Shown one piece after another: positions 1-8,441 of a stretch of DNA of 39,231 nt. The first letter of the stretch is position 1, and every line of letters begins with the position of its first letter. Both the position numbers and the translations under genes were made by a program. This DNA comes from Maricaulis salignorans (GTDB lineage Bacteria; Pseudomonadota; Alphaproteobacteria; Caulobacterales; Aquidulcibacteraceae): the NCBI GenBank assembly GCA_945891505.1, contig CAMDDL010000022.1, positions 1 through 39,231 of the forward strand. Reading direction: 5' to 3'. The notes beneath the pieces are model-generated. The model worked only from the letters and a program-made list of their open reading frames with translations. It was not told where the DNA came from and ran no database searches.

Positions 1-916
1 TTTCTGCCCGATCTTTCTGGCTGGCTAGCAGCATTTTCGCGTTGCGCGCATCTTGGATCGGATCTTTGTGACGCGAGGCGGTCCCTTTTATGGGTCGTGT
101 CTCCAAAAGGCCGGAAGCTGTTCGGGATATGAAACGCTCAGGCGAGTGCGAGGCGATAATTTTGTCCCCCAAACTCAAATAGGCAGCAAACGGCGAAGGG
201 TGACGGCACATTAGGCGGCTAAACAAGGCAAAGGGCGTATCGCCGTGCTCCAGCTGACCTGAAAATCGTGCGGAGATGTTAGCCTGAAAGATGTCTCCTG
301 CCTGAATATAGTCGATGGCTCGCGCGATTTGACTTTCCACCTGCGCCCGCGGTCGGCTTGGGTGCAACGCCAATTCCGTCGGGGGCTCAACCGCCCGGGC
401 GCGCAAGGGTTTTGCCGCTTCAATCTGATCTGAAAGGCTTGAAGCGCGCCTCTCAGCAAGTGTTTGGTCTAATTGCCCGCTGTCTGTGATGCCCCAAGAT
501 AATACCCACGCCTGCTGGGTTTCCGCATCAAAGACCGCTAGTGTATCGTACAGCCCCAGCCACACGTCCGGCCAATCATCGGGCCAAACAGAATGACCCG
601 TTTCAGGCAAGCGCTCAAAGGCATGGCCAAGCTCATAGCCCAATAGGCCCGCCCATCCCCCCTGAAATGGACCCAAGTCCGGATGCAGCGTCAGTGCCGA
701 CACCGTCAAAGCTTCTTGCAGACCGGCAAATGGGTCACTCTTTGAGCTGCGGTGCCAGATATGGGCGCGGAGAGGCTTTGCCATGACATAGGACCAGCGG
801 GATAAGGCATGTGCGCCCCCTCCGATAAAGCCAAGACAGCCCTCTTCTTGGCCGAAACAGGCCAGCGCCTGCAGGGGAGGTTGCCAAGAAAGGGGGCGAA
901 CAAAGGGATGCGTCAC
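1..916 (-). CDS. pabB: Aminodeoxychorismate synthase component I, C-terminus cut by window edge
   Basis: Makes 4-amino-4-deoxychorismate from chorismate for folate synthesis, with a PabA-type glutaminase supplying ammonia. The reading frame is open from a GTG at 914-916 to the left edge (about 305 residues), after an in-frame TGA 15 bases upstream; no other start lies between. Visible chorismate-binding motifs are the IDYIQAGDIFQAN segment, SHSPERF and RPIKGT. The lysine of PIKGT (about residue 277) corresponds to the active-site lysine of PabB; anthranilate synthases carry alanine there, which is why I call pabB and not trpE. The N-terminal region (GGWAGLLGYELG) is also family-typical. No clear ribosome binding site precedes the GTG. 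It lies 63 bases downstream of the MFS gene on the same strand and may be co-transcribed. The missing C-terminus, possibly fused to a lyase domain, cannot be judged. Confidence 0.9.
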   Translation of the reverse strand, partial: MTHPFVRPLSWQPPLQALACFGQEEGCLGFIGGGAHALSRWSYVMAKPLRAHIWHRSSKSDPFAGLQEALTVSALTLHPDLGPFQGGWAGLLGYELGHAFERLPETGHSVWPDDWPDVWLGLYDTLAVFDAETQQAWVLSWGITDSGQLDQTLAERRASSLSDQIEAAKPLRARAVEPPTELALHPSRPRAQVESQIARAIDYIQAGDIFQANISARFSGQLEHGDTPFALFSRLMCRHPSPFAAYLSLGDKIIASHSPERFISRTASGLLETRPIKGTASRHKDPIQDARNAKMLLASQKDRAE

Positions 917-979
917 GCAGGCGTCTTTAACTCAAATAAGGTTGGCTGTCTGAAACCTAGCCCGAAATCTAGCCGCAAC

Positions 980-2410
980 TTAGTATGTACCGCTTTCAAG
1001 GCGAGGTGGTTGTTTCACAAAAAACATCAAAACCAGCCCGCCAACGAGCAAAAATCCGGTTGACGCCAAGCCAATCTGTTGGCTTTGAAATGCTTTCGTG
1101 AAAACGCCGACCAGAAGTGGGCCCATCCAGACAGTTGCAGACCCGGCTAAAGAATAAAGGCCAAAGAATTCTCCCTCCATGCCCTTCGGAGCAAGGCGGG
1201 CCATCAAAGTGCGCGACGAAGCGTAAGCAGCCGTGATTGAAATGGCGATGATAATGGCCCCAGACAGGAAAACCACTTCAGGAAGGGTGGTAAACATGGG
1301 TGCGTTCCAGATCGGCGTGTCGGGAACGACATTAAGACCAAACACATGGGTTTTGGATTGAGCAGTCAGAATCAACAGGCAGATCAAAGTTACGCCGATT
1401 TCTAGGATGATCGACCATTTGGCACCAATGCGTGTATCGAGCCGGCCAGCAAACAAGCCACCAAACACTGCGAAGATCGACAAGATCACGCCATAGGCCG
1501 ACATCTCTAACAAGTCCCAACCAAAAACACCTGCCGCCGTCACCCCGGCGACAATCAGGATCGCGGTTTTGCCATCGACATAGAGCATACGTGCAATCAA
1601 ATAGAGGCCTGCATTCCGGTCGACCCGGAACAGTCTGCCAATAGCCTTAAACATGCCGACCACCCCGTCGATCGCTGCTTTCGAGGGCTTAATGCCAGAG
1701 GGTTGTTTGTCGCGCGAAAAGAAAAACAAAGGCAGGGCGGCGATGGCAAACCAAACCGCTGTCATGGGGGCCACGATCCGGCTTGTCTCATGGGTTTCAG
1801 GGTTCAAGCCGAATAAGGGTTGGCTTGGCACAAAGCTCCAATCAACCCGCCCCGGAAACGCCAAGCCCCAGAGTACAAAAATCAGAAAAACAACCGACGC
1901 CAAATTACCCAGCGCCAGCCCAAGACCTGAGGCATGGGGCAAAGTGGCAGGAGTAGAGGCGGTTGGCAGCATCGCATTGTGAAGGACTTCGCTATAGGCA
2001 AACAGGACCCCCAACGCCGTGGTAAGTGCGCCGATCATGACAATCGACAGCCCGCCTTGGCCTGCTGGCAGTGCCCACCACAAGCTAAAAATGGCTAGCA
2101 CCATAGCAAATGTCACGGCGCCTAAAATCGGCTTGCGATTACCAAAACGGTCAGCAATGGCTCCGAGGAAAGGCCCTGTTAGTGCGACCATGATGCCGGC
2201 TAATGTGTGCCAACTGGCAATCGTCGCCTGGCCCACCACGGGATCAGAAAACACGGTCGTCGCAATATAGGGCGCTAAAATATAGATCGTGCACAAAATC
2301 ACATAGGGGTTCCGTCCAGCCTCGAACCAAGCCCAAGACAGGCTGGACCGGTCGAGCTTTTCGGCGGGTTGCGGGGCAGAAGTGGTTAAGGGGCTGGTTG
2401 TCTCAGTCAC
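980..2410 (-). CDS. MFS transporter, UMF1 (Atg22-like) family
   Basis: 476-residue integral membrane protein with about 12 hydrophobic segments. The N-terminus (SWAWFEAGRNPYVILCTIY, then FSDPVVGQ and GPFLGAIADRFGNRKP) matches the UMF1/vacuole-effluxer-like branch of the major facilitator superfamily; the GAIADRFGNRKP segment is the loop 2-3 signature. The late motif GEFFGLYSLAGSATVWMGPLL is also typical of this family. Substrate is not predictable; eukaryotic Atg22 relatives export amino acids, but bacterial members are mostly uncharacterised. The start is a GTG at 2408-2410 with a GGA-containing stretch about 10 bases upstream. It is divergent from the ArsC-like gene, with a 199-base shared upstream region. 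Confident on family, not on substrate. Confidence 0.85.
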   Translation of the reverse strand: MTETTSPLTTSAPQPAEKLDRSSLSWAWFEAGRNPYVILCTIYILAPYIATTVFSDPVVGQATIASWHTLAGIMVALTGPFLGAIADRFGNRKPILGAVTFAMVLAIFSLWWALPAGQGGLSIVMIGALTTALGVLFAYSEVLHNAMLPTASTPATLPHASGLGLALGNLASVVFLIFVLWGLAFPGRVDWSFVPSQPLFGLNPETHETSRIVAPMTAVWFAIAALPLFFFSRDKQPSGIKPSKAAIDGVVGMFKAIGRLFRVDRNAGLYLIARMLYVDGKTAILIVAGVTAAGVFGWDLLEMSAYGVILSIFAVFGGLFAGRLDTRIGAKWSIILEIGVTLICLLILTAQSKTHVFGLNVVPDTPIWNAPMFTTLPEVVFLSGAIIIAISITAAYASSRTLMARLAPKGMEGEFFGLYSLAGSATVWMGPLLVGVFTKAFQSQQIGLASTGFLLVGGLVLMFFVKQPPRLESGTY

Positions 2411-2609
2411 AGGAGAATCCTTTAGCGCCCTACTGGCGACCCGCCTTATCCATTGGCGTCGCGTATCATGTCCTGCTTAAGCCACACGGTAAAGGGGAGC
2501 CTCTTACATGGATAATGGCACCCATCTCTTTCTTTTGCCGCCCTTTACTTTGGCCGGCCCCCCCGCCATTTTGCCGGCACTATCCACAATCGTTTCGGGG
2601 GCTACAGCG

Positions 2610-2957
2610 ATGAGCTATGTGTTAATTCATAATCCGGGCTGCGGCTCATCGAAAAAGGGCTTAGAAGTTCTGGAGGCTGCTGGCGTTCAACCGGAAATTC
2701 GGCGCTATATGCTGGTTGCAGAACGCTTGAGCGTGGATGAACTCAAGGAGATTGCCCGCAAGATGGGCGATGTATCCCCGCGTGCTTTCATGCGCGATAA
2801 GGATGCTGCGGATGCAGGTCTTGCAGCTGACGCCAGTGACGCAGACGTTTTTGCTGCCATGGCGAAGAACCCCAAGCTAATCCAACGTCCGATTGGCATT
2901 AATGGCGAAAAGGCTGTTTTGGGCCGTCCGAACGCCGCGCTCCTGACCATTGTTTAA
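2610..2957 (+). CDS. ArsC/Spx-family arsenate reductase-like protein
   Basis: 115 residues, the usual length of the ArsC family. Motifs: IHNPGCGSSKKG near the N-terminus with the nucleophilic cysteine at residue 11, RPIGI with arginine 93 and a further arginine at 106, matching the arginines that bind the oxyanion in E. coli-type ArsC. The start ATG at 2610 puts the Cys motif where the family has it; an in-frame ATG at 2508 would add 34 residues without similarity, so I reject it. A run of Gs (2597-2601) lies upstream. There is no ars operon around it, so a housekeeping thiol-reductase role (YffB-like) is as likely as arsenate reduction. The next gene, tsaB, starts 30 bases downstream and may be co-transcribed. 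Confidence 0.8.
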   Translation: MSYVLIHNPGCGSSKKGLEVLEAAGVQPEIRRYMLVAERLSVDELKEIARKMGDVSPRAFMRDKDAADAGLAADASDADVFAAMAKNPKLIQRPIGINGEKAVLGRPNAALLTIV

Positions 2958-2987
2958 GGCCTTTATCGGCCGCAGCGCGGAGTTGGG

Positions 2988-3641
2988 GTGTCGATGCTCA
3001 TACTGGCAGTAGATACAGCGCTTAACGCCTGTTCTGTGGCAATCCTGCAGTCGGGCGAGTTATTGCTATCCCGCGTCGAACCCATGGCGAAAGGACAGGC
3101 TGAGCGGCTGGCCCCCATGGCGCAGGAGGTACTGGCGGAAGCAGGGATAGCGCCATCGGCACTTGATCGGATTGCCGTAACGCGCGGGCCCGGCGCGTTC
3201 ACCGGCCTTCGGATCGGCCTCGCCTTTGCCCGTGGCCTTGCAGTAGCCTTGGATCGCCCATGTGTTGGGATTTCAACATTGGAGGTGCTGGCACATGCCG
3301 CCAGTGCCCAGCGGGCTTTGGCGGCGATTGAAGTGGCAGGCAGCTTGTTCGTCGGAGCTTGGGAAGGGCGCGTCTGCGTACTTGAGCCCAGCCGGCTTAG
3401 TGCTGAGGATGCGCTTGGGAAACTGAGTGGAGATTGGACCTTGACTGGGCCGGGTGCGCAAGCACTCGCGCGGCTTCGCCCAGATTGGCCCTTAGTCTTA
3501 CATGAACTGCCAGACCCTGTCGTCTTGGCGCAATTGGCACAGCACCTTGACCCTGCCCTAAATCCCCCGACCCCGCTTTATTTGCGAGGTCACGAAGCAA
3601 AACTGCCGGGCGGGCTATCTTTGGAAGTTGATCTCCAATGA
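2988..3641 (+). CDS. tsaB: tRNA threonylcarbamoyladenosine biosynthesis protein TsaB
   Basis: 217 residues of the ASKHA-fold TsaB family, the partner of TsaD and TsaE in forming t6A at position 37 of ANN-decoding tRNAs in the cytoplasm. Family motifs visible are ILAVDTALNACSVAI at the N-terminus, the SALDRIAVTRGPGAFTGLRIG block and GLAVALDRPCVGISTLE. I take the GTG at 2988; an ATG two codons later (2994) is equally possible. Its stop overlaps the rimI start (ATGA at 3638), so the two are translationally coupled, the usual tsaB-rimI arrangement. Confidence 0.93.
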   Translation: MSMLILAVDTALNACSVAILQSGELLLSRVEPMAKGQAERLAPMAQEVLAEAGIAPSALDRIAVTRGPGAFTGLRIGLAFARGLAVALDRPCVGISTLEVLAHAASAQRALAAIEVAGSLFVGAWEGRVCVLEPSRLSAEDALGKLSGDWTLTGPGAQALARLRPDWPLVLHELPDPVVLAQLAQHLDPALNPPTPLYLRGHEAKLPGGLSLEVDLQ

Positions 3642-4081
3642 CTTTGCGGCGGGGGGAGGTGGGGGATGTGTCTGCCCTTGCAAGGATCCATCGGGCCGCT
3701 TTTGATCATCCTTGGACAGAGTCTGATTTTTCCGCCTATTTGGCGTCCGACCTTGTGTGGGTGAGCGGCGAGCCACTTGCAGGTTTTCTTCTAATCCGCG
3801 CCGTGGGTGATGAGGCAGAGATTTTGACGCTCGCCGTAGAGCTAGCGCATCGGCGTGCTGGCCATGCTGCGGCGCTTGTGGACGCGGCAAAACAAGACCT
3901 AGCAAAGACCGGCGTCTCACGTCTCTTCTTGGAAGTTGCCGCCGATAATTTACCTGCTTTAGCGCTTTACGAACGGCAGGGCTTTCTACCGATTGGCGTG
4001 CGGAAAGGCTATTATCGTCGCGATGCGGGTCCAAATATGGACGCTAAGCTCTTTTCTTGTGCGTTGCCTGCTGCACTTTGA
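3638..4081 (+). CDS. rimI: Ribosomal-protein-alanine N-acetyltransferase RimI (GNAT)
   Basis: 147-residue single-domain GNAT acetyltransferase. The N-terminus (LARIHRAAFDHPWTESDF) is typical of RimI, which acetylates the N-terminal alanine of ribosomal protein S18 using acetyl-CoA. The acetyl-CoA loop is the degenerate HRRAGHAAAL segment, weaker than the usual R/QxxGxG/A, followed by NLPALALYERQGF with the conserved tyrosine and the late GYYRR segment. It overlaps tsaB by four bases. Family is certain; the S18 substrate is inferred from gene order. Confidence 0.88.
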   Translation: MTLRRGEVGDVSALARIHRAAFDHPWTESDFSAYLASDLVWVSGEPLAGFLLIRAVGDEAEILTLAVELAHRRAGHAAALVDAAKQDLAKTGVSRLFLEVAADNLPALALYERQGFLPIGVRKGYYRRDAGPNMDAKLFSCALPAAL

Positions 4082-4127
4082 TGTCAAAGCGCTAGACGAA
4101 ACAGCGCAAACCTCGCATATCTTCAAG

Positions 4128-4559
4128 ATGACGGACGGAACCAACATGCCTGATCGCATTGAAGCCCTTTGCGTGCAAAAAGGACTGCGAATGACAGAGC
4201 AGCGCCGGATTATTGCGCGCACTTTGTCAGAAGCAAAAGACCACCCCGACGTGGAGGAATTGCACCGCCGCGCCGCCGCGGTCGATAAGGGCATTTCCAT
4301 CGCCACCGTATACCGTACCGTTCGCTTGTTTGAAGAAAGCGGCATCTTAGAGCGTCACGATTTCCGCGATGGTCGCTCTCGTTATGAAGAGGCAGGTGCG
4401 GATCACCATGATCATCTCATCGATATGAAGACGGGCCGGGTGCTGGAATTTGTCGACCCCGAGATCGAACGTCTGCAACAAGAAATTGCCCGCCGTTTGG
4501 GCTATCGTTTGGTAGATCACCGGCTAGAGCTTTATGGTATCCCGCTTGAGGATTCATGA
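4128..4559 (+). CDS. fur: Fur family transcriptional regulator (Fur/Mur type)
   Basis: About 143 residues from ATG 4128, or 137 from ATG 4146, which has GGA seven bases upstream; the true start is one of these two. The N-terminal winged helix includes GLRMTEQRRIIARTL and ISIATVYRTVRLFEESGI, the recognition region of Fur. The dimerisation domain carries the HHDHLID metal-binding motif followed by a glutamate-rich stretch. There are no CxxC pairs, so no structural zinc-cysteine site, as in the alphaproteobacterial Fur/Mur regulators that respond to manganese or iron. It lies 46 bases after rimI and 68 bases before the FKBP gene. Whether it senses iron or manganese cannot be told from sequence alone. 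Confidence 0.9.
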   Translation: MTDGTNMPDRIEALCVQKGLRMTEQRRIIARTLSEAKDHPDVEELHRRAAAVDKGISIATVYRTVRLFEESGILERHDFRDGRSRYEEAGADHHDHLIDMKTGRVLEFVDPEIERLQQEIARRLGYRLVDHRLELYGIPLEDS

Positions 4560-4627
4560 TAGATTGGCCCCAAAGAAATAGTGGTGCTTACTGCGTTCTT
4601 CATCCCCTAAAAACAAAGGCTGACCCC

Positions 4628-5203
4628 ATGTTCAAAAAGCGACTGATGTCACTGATGCTGATTTCCTGCGCCGCCCTCATGGCGTGCCAACCTGCGGGCG
4701 CTAACCAAGACAAGTCTTTGATGGATGGCGTCGATGGGAAGGCCGCAGAAGCGCCTCTGGATGCCAATGGGCAAGCTGCCAAGGAATTTCTTGAAAAGAA
4801 TAAGAGCGCCCCTGGCGTTGTGACTACCGCTTCGGGTCTACAATATGCCGTCATTTCGAAAGGCCCTGAGACCGGTCCAAAGCCTGCCGTCGATTCCATG
4901 GTGCAGGTGAATTATGAGGGCAAGCTTCTCAATGGCGAGGTCTTTGATAGCTCGTTCGCCCGGGGCGAAGCGGCAGAGTTTGAGGTCGGCCGCTTGATCC
5001 CGGCTTGGGTAGAAGCGTTGCAAATGATGCGCCCTGGCGATGAATGGACGATTTGGGTCCCACCCGCCATTGGCTATGGAGCTGAGGGCGGTGGTCCCAT
5101 CCCGCCAAATTCCCTCTTGATCTTCCGGATGAAGCTGGAAAAAATCGTCGGCGGTCCGGAGTCTGATGCCGGTATTAAAGCTGAGAAGGGTGCGACGCGC
5201 TGA
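4628..5203 (+). CDS. FKBP-type peptidyl-prolyl cis-trans isomerase, lipoprotein
   Basis: 191 residues from ATG 4628, chosen because it gives a clean lipoprotein signal: KKR, a hydrophobic stretch, then the lipobox L-M-A-C with the lipidated cysteine at residue 20. An acidic/alanine-rich linker follows and then an FKBP domain (TTASGLQYAVISKG, VQVNYEGKLLNGEVFDSSFARGE, IPAWVEALQMMRPGDEW, PAIGYGAEGGGPIPPNSLLIF). The order matches FkpA/Mip-like isomerases that assist folding in the periplasm. The residue after Cys20 is Gln, not Asp, so outer-membrane sorting would be expected. Transcription ends at the terminator at 5321-5349. Confidence 0.9.
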   Translation: MFKKRLMSLMLISCAALMACQPAGANQDKSLMDGVDGKAAEAPLDANGQAAKEFLEKNKSAPGVVTTASGLQYAVISKGPETGPKPAVDSMVQVNYEGKLLNGEVFDSSFARGEAAEFEVGRLIPAWVEALQMMRPGDEWTIWVPPAIGYGAEGGGPIPPNSLLIFRMKLEKIVGGPESDAGIKAEKGATR

Positions 5204-5320
5204 TTTTTGAGGGCGCATTGTTGCATCGCTGAGCAAGCCTGCGCCAAAGCTGGTGACAAGACAGCTTCCTCAGCCTATAAGGGGTCAACAGATCGACTTT
5301 GATCGCTTGAGGCGGTCAAA

Positions 5321-5349
5321 GCGGCTCCGGGTCACCGGGGCCGCTTTTT
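5321..5349 (+). terminator. Intrinsic terminator after the FKBP gene
   Basis: A 10-bp stem (5321-5330 with 5335-5344, one G-T wobble) closes a GTCA loop and is followed directly by five Ts and a T-rich stretch. It separates the tsaB-to-FKBP group from the rimP-nusA operon, whose promoter must therefore lie between 5350 and 5407. Confidence 0.88.
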
Positions 5350-5407
5350 GTTTGTTCTGAAACCTGCCGACCTTGCTTTGAGGCTGGCGCAATAGATCGA
5401 GATACAC

Positions 5408-6013
5408 GTGCGCACAACGTCGCCTCATGAAGACAAACTCTTGGCCTTGATTGAGCCTGCTGCCCGGGATCTGGGCTATGAGATTGTGCGCGTGCGGTTG
5501 ATGGGGTCGCGCCGCAAAACCTTTCAAATCATGGCAGAGCGCCCAGACGGCCGCATGTCGTCAGGCGATTGTGAAAAACTGTCGCGGGGCTTGAGCCCGC
5601 TTTTGGAAGCCGAAGACCCGATTGAGACGGAATATGCGCTGGAAGTCTCGTCGCCCGGTATTGATCGTCCTTTGACCCGCTTTGTCGACTTTGACCGTTG
5701 GATCGGTTGGGAAGCCAAGCTGGAGCTTGATCGGGGCATCGAAGGCCGTAAGCGTTTTTCGGGCGAACTGGCGGGCACCGAAGACACCAATATCTGCATC
5801 AATCTCGAAGGTGAAGAAGACACAGCCCTCATCCCCTTTGAATGGATCGCCAGCGCGCGTTTAGTGCTGACGGACGATCTGATCCGTGAATCCCTGCGCC
5901 GTCGCGGGGCGGACGAAGACGAACTCGAACAACTGGAGAAAGCTCTGGATGATGATCAGGTGGAATTTGTCACCGATGATGTCCTGCCAGATGCAGACCC
6001 AGACCTAACCTAA
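5408..6013 (+). CDS. rimP: Ribosome maturation factor RimP
   Basis: 201 residues. RimP binds the 30S subunit and is needed for late small-subunit assembly. The N-terminal domain has LIEPAARDLGYEIVRVRL and GRMSSGDCEKLSRGLSPLLE; the central block YALEVSSPGIDRPLT is the family signature. The SH3-like C-terminal domain is followed by an acidic tail (DEDELEQLEKALDDDQ), longer than in E. coli but common in alphaproteobacteria. The start is the GTG at 5408. nusA follows after 32 bases, the standard order of this operon. Confidence 0.93.
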   Translation: MRTTSPHEDKLLALIEPAARDLGYEIVRVRLMGSRRKTFQIMAERPDGRMSSGDCEKLSRGLSPLLEAEDPIETEYALEVSSPGIDRPLTRFVDFDRWIGWEAKLELDRGIEGRKRFSGELAGTEDTNICINLEGEEDTALIPFEWIASARLVLTDDLIRESLRRRGADEDELEQLEKALDDDQVEFVTDDVLPDADPDLT

Positions 6014-6045
6014 TCAGCCCATTCCGTTTCAGAAGGAAGATATCT

Positions 6046-7656
6046 ATGGCCATTTCCGCCAATCGGCTTGAACTTTTGTCCATCGCCCGCTCGGTCGCCT
6101 ATGAAAAGAATATCGACGAGTCGATCGTGGTCGAAGCGATTGAAGAGGCGATCAGCAAGGCTGCCCGGGCCCGCTATGGTGCGGATCACCAGATCGATGC
6201 CCGCATCAATCCAAAGTCCGGCGAGCTGACTTTGAAGCGCAAGCAGACCGTGGTTGCCACGCAAGACGAAGTCGAAAACCCCAGCCAGCAAATCCCGCTG
6301 TCGGTTGCCAAGCGCATCGACCCCAGCGCGGAAGTCGGCCATGTCTTTGAAGAAGACCTACCTTTGTTCGACTTTGGCCGCGTCATGTCCTTGACCGGTA
6401 AACAAGTGATCACGCAACGTGTTCGCGAAGCCGAGCGCGACAAGCAGTTTGAAGAATACAAAGACCGCGTGGCCGATATCATCAATGGTATCGTCAAGCG
6501 TGTTGAATATGGCAATGTGATCGTCGATCTGGGCCGTGGTGAAGGCGTGATCCGCCGTGACCAAACTTTGCCCCGCGAAAATTTGAACATGGGCGACCGC
6601 GTCCGTTGCTATATCTACGATGTGCGCCGCGAACCAAAAGGCCCGCAAATCTTCCTGTCGCGCGCCCATCCTGGCTTTATGGCCAAATTGTTTGAAGCCG
6701 AAGTGCCTGAAGTTTACGATGGCGTGATTGAAATCAAGGCCGTAGCACGCGATCCATCCTCGCGCGCAAAGATTGCCGTGTTCAGCCACGACAATTCGAT
6801 TGACCCTGTGGGCGCCTGCGTCGGTATGCGTGGTTCGCGGGTTCAGGCTGTGGTTGGTGAATTAGGTGGCGAGAAGATCGACATCATTCCTTGGTCGCCC
6901 GATCCTGCAACCTTCATCGTGAACGCGCTTCAGCCTGCTGAAGTGACCAAAGTGGTTCTCGATGAAGACGAGAACCGCGTTGAAGTGGTCGTTCCTGATG
7001 AGCAATTGAGCTTGGCTATCGGCCGTCGCGGTCAAAACGTCCGCCTCGCCAGCCAATTGACGGGCTGGTCAATCGATATCCTGACCGAAGAAGAAGAGCG
7101 TTCGCGCCGCGAGAAGGAAGCCAATAGCCGCACTGAATTGTTTATGGGTGCAATTGACGTCGACGAAATGATGGCGCGTCTCTTGGTTTCTGAAGGCTTT
7201 GAAACCATCGAGGAATTGGCCTATGTTGAATTAGGCGACCTGCTTCAGATTGAAGGCTTTGACGAAGACGTCTCGGCAGAACTGCAAGCCCGCGCCCGTG
7301 ACTTTATCGAACGCGCTCAAAACGAACTCAATACCAAACGCGCAAGCTTGGGCGTGGAAGACGAAGTTCTGGGTCTGCCCGGCGTTACCTTGGAAGTCGC
7401 CATTAAATTGGGCGAAGGCGGCGTGAAGAATGTTGAAGATGTGGCTGGCCTTGTCTCTGACGATCTTCGCGGCTGGTTTGAAGTCAAAAATGGCGAAAAG
7501 ACCCGCTTCCCAGGCTTGCTCGAAGGCATGAGCATGAGCGCGGAAGATGCCGACGCTTTGATCATGGCTGCGCGGGTCGCTATGGGCTGGGTCGAAGCTC
7601 CTGTGGTTCAGGAAGCCGAAGCAGAGGCGGAAGTTGCCGCCGATGGACAAGAGTGA
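6046..7656 (+). CDS. nusA: Transcription termination/antitermination protein NusA
   Basis: 536 residues. NusA binds RNA polymerase and nascent RNA, promoting pausing, termination and antitermination. In order: the N-terminal polymerase-binding domain (about 1-125), an S1 domain (VKRVEYGNVIVDLGRGEGVI onwards), KH1 (GACVGMRGSRVQAVV) and KH2 (LAIGRRGQNVRLASQ), then two acidic C-terminal repeats (FETIEELAYV region and LGLPGVTLEVAIKLGEGGV region). An alanine/glutamate-rich tail ends the protein. The ATG at 6046 is preceded by AGAAGGA. The last 14 bases overlap the start of the YlxR/L7Ae gene. Confidence 0.96.
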   Translation: MAISANRLELLSIARSVAYEKNIDESIVVEAIEEAISKAARARYGADHQIDARINPKSGELTLKRKQTVVATQDEVENPSQQIPLSVAKRIDPSAEVGHVFEEDLPLFDFGRVMSLTGKQVITQRVREAERDKQFEEYKDRVADIINGIVKRVEYGNVIVDLGRGEGVIRRDQTLPRENLNMGDRVRCYIYDVRREPKGPQIFLSRAHPGFMAKLFEAEVPEVYDGVIEIKAVARDPSSRAKIAVFSHDNSIDPVGACVGMRGSRVQAVVGELGGEKIDIIPWSPDPATFIVNALQPAEVTKVVLDEDENRVEVVVPDEQLSLAIGRRGQNVRLASQLTGWSIDILTEEEERSRREKEANSRTELFMGAIDVDEMMARLLVSEGFETIEELAYVELGDLLQIEGFDEDVSAELQARARDFIERAQNELNTKRASLGVEDEVLGLPGVTLEVAIKLGEGGVKNVEDVAGLVSDDLRGWFEVKNGEKTRFPGLLEGMSMSAEDADALIMAARVAMGWVEAPVVQEAEAEAEVAADGQE

Positions 7657-8278
7657 GCGACGTGAGGGCGCTGGACGTGTCCGGCGCTGTGTAGCAACCG
7701 GAGAGGTCCAGCCTGAAGCTGGCCTCATCCGATTTGTGGCTGATCCCGATGGCTGGGTCTTTCCAGACCCAGCTGCACGCGCACCCGGGCGAGGCGTTTG
7801 GGTCACCGCAACGCGGGAAGCAGTTAGTCTAGCGGTTAAGAAGGGCGCGTTCTCTCGCGGCCTAAAGCGCGAGGCCAAGCCACGCGAAGATTTGATGGAC
7901 AAGATCGTCGAGGGTTTGAGACAACGCTGCTTGAGCCAGCTCTCTATCGCTCGAAAAGCGGGTGAAATTGTCCTTGGCAATGATCAGGTGGCGTCTGCTT
8001 TGCGCACGGCCAAGCCTGCTTGGCGCATTGAGGCCGTTGACGGATCGTCCGACGGCCGCGGCAAATTAGATGGACTTTCGCTGGCTTGGGGTGGGGTGCC
8101 AACTGCAGGCTGTTTCACCGGGGTGGAAATGGGCATGGCGTTAGGACGCGATGTTGTGATACATGCTATCTTAATGCCAGGGCGTTTAGCAGACAGCTGG
8201 ACGACGGACATCAGGCGCTTAGCGGGTTTTATTCCATTAGTGCCCGATGATTGGCCAAGGGACGGCACCTATATATAG
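7643..8278 (+). CDS. YlxR (DUF448)/L7Ae-like RNA-binding protein
   Basis: About 211 residues from ATG 7643; an in-frame TTG at 7634 is less likely. The N-terminal YlxR domain carries the RRCVATGE motif and PGRGVWV. The C-terminal half (QLSIARKAGEIVLGNDQVASALRTAK) is an L7Ae/Gadd45-like fold. This two-domain protein sits between nusA and infB in most alphaproteobacteria and probably binds RNA, but its cellular role is not established. It overlaps nusA by 14 bases, which suggests translational coupling. Downstream there is a 163-base gap before infB in which I see no other gene. Confidence 0.88.
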   Translation: MDKSERREGAGRVRRCVATGEVQPEAGLIRFVADPDGWVFPDPAARAPGRGVWVTATREAVSLAVKKGAFSRGLKREAKPREDLMDKIVEGLRQRCLSQLSIARKAGEIVLGNDQVASALRTAKPAWRIEAVDGSSDGRGKLDGLSLAWGGVPTAGCFTGVEMGMALGRDVVIHAILMPGRLADSWTTDIRRLAGFIPLVPDDWPRDGTYI

Positions 8279-8441
8279 GGTGCAGGACCGTTTGGAACTG
8301 GACGAAGCCGATCTTGACCGGCACAGAACGCCCGGGCGGTAATCCTGCTCGAACGGCGGCTTTTGTGCTTGCTGGACCTAATATTGGGGCCAAAGGTCGG
8401 TTGAATTTTTACGACGCGCCAATGAGTGCGCAAGGATGAGC

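Noticed and set aside
541-1063. Short plus-strand frames near the left edge
   Set aside because: The minus strand here encodes pabB with continuous family motifs; the plus frames are its complements.
2508-2609. N-terminal extension of the ArsC-like protein
   Set aside because: The extra 34 residues precede the family's normal start and resemble no signal or domain.
7231-7980. Minus-strand frame of 249 codons across the nusA-ylxR junction
   Set aside because: Antisense to two certain genes and without recognisable motifs or ribosome binding site.
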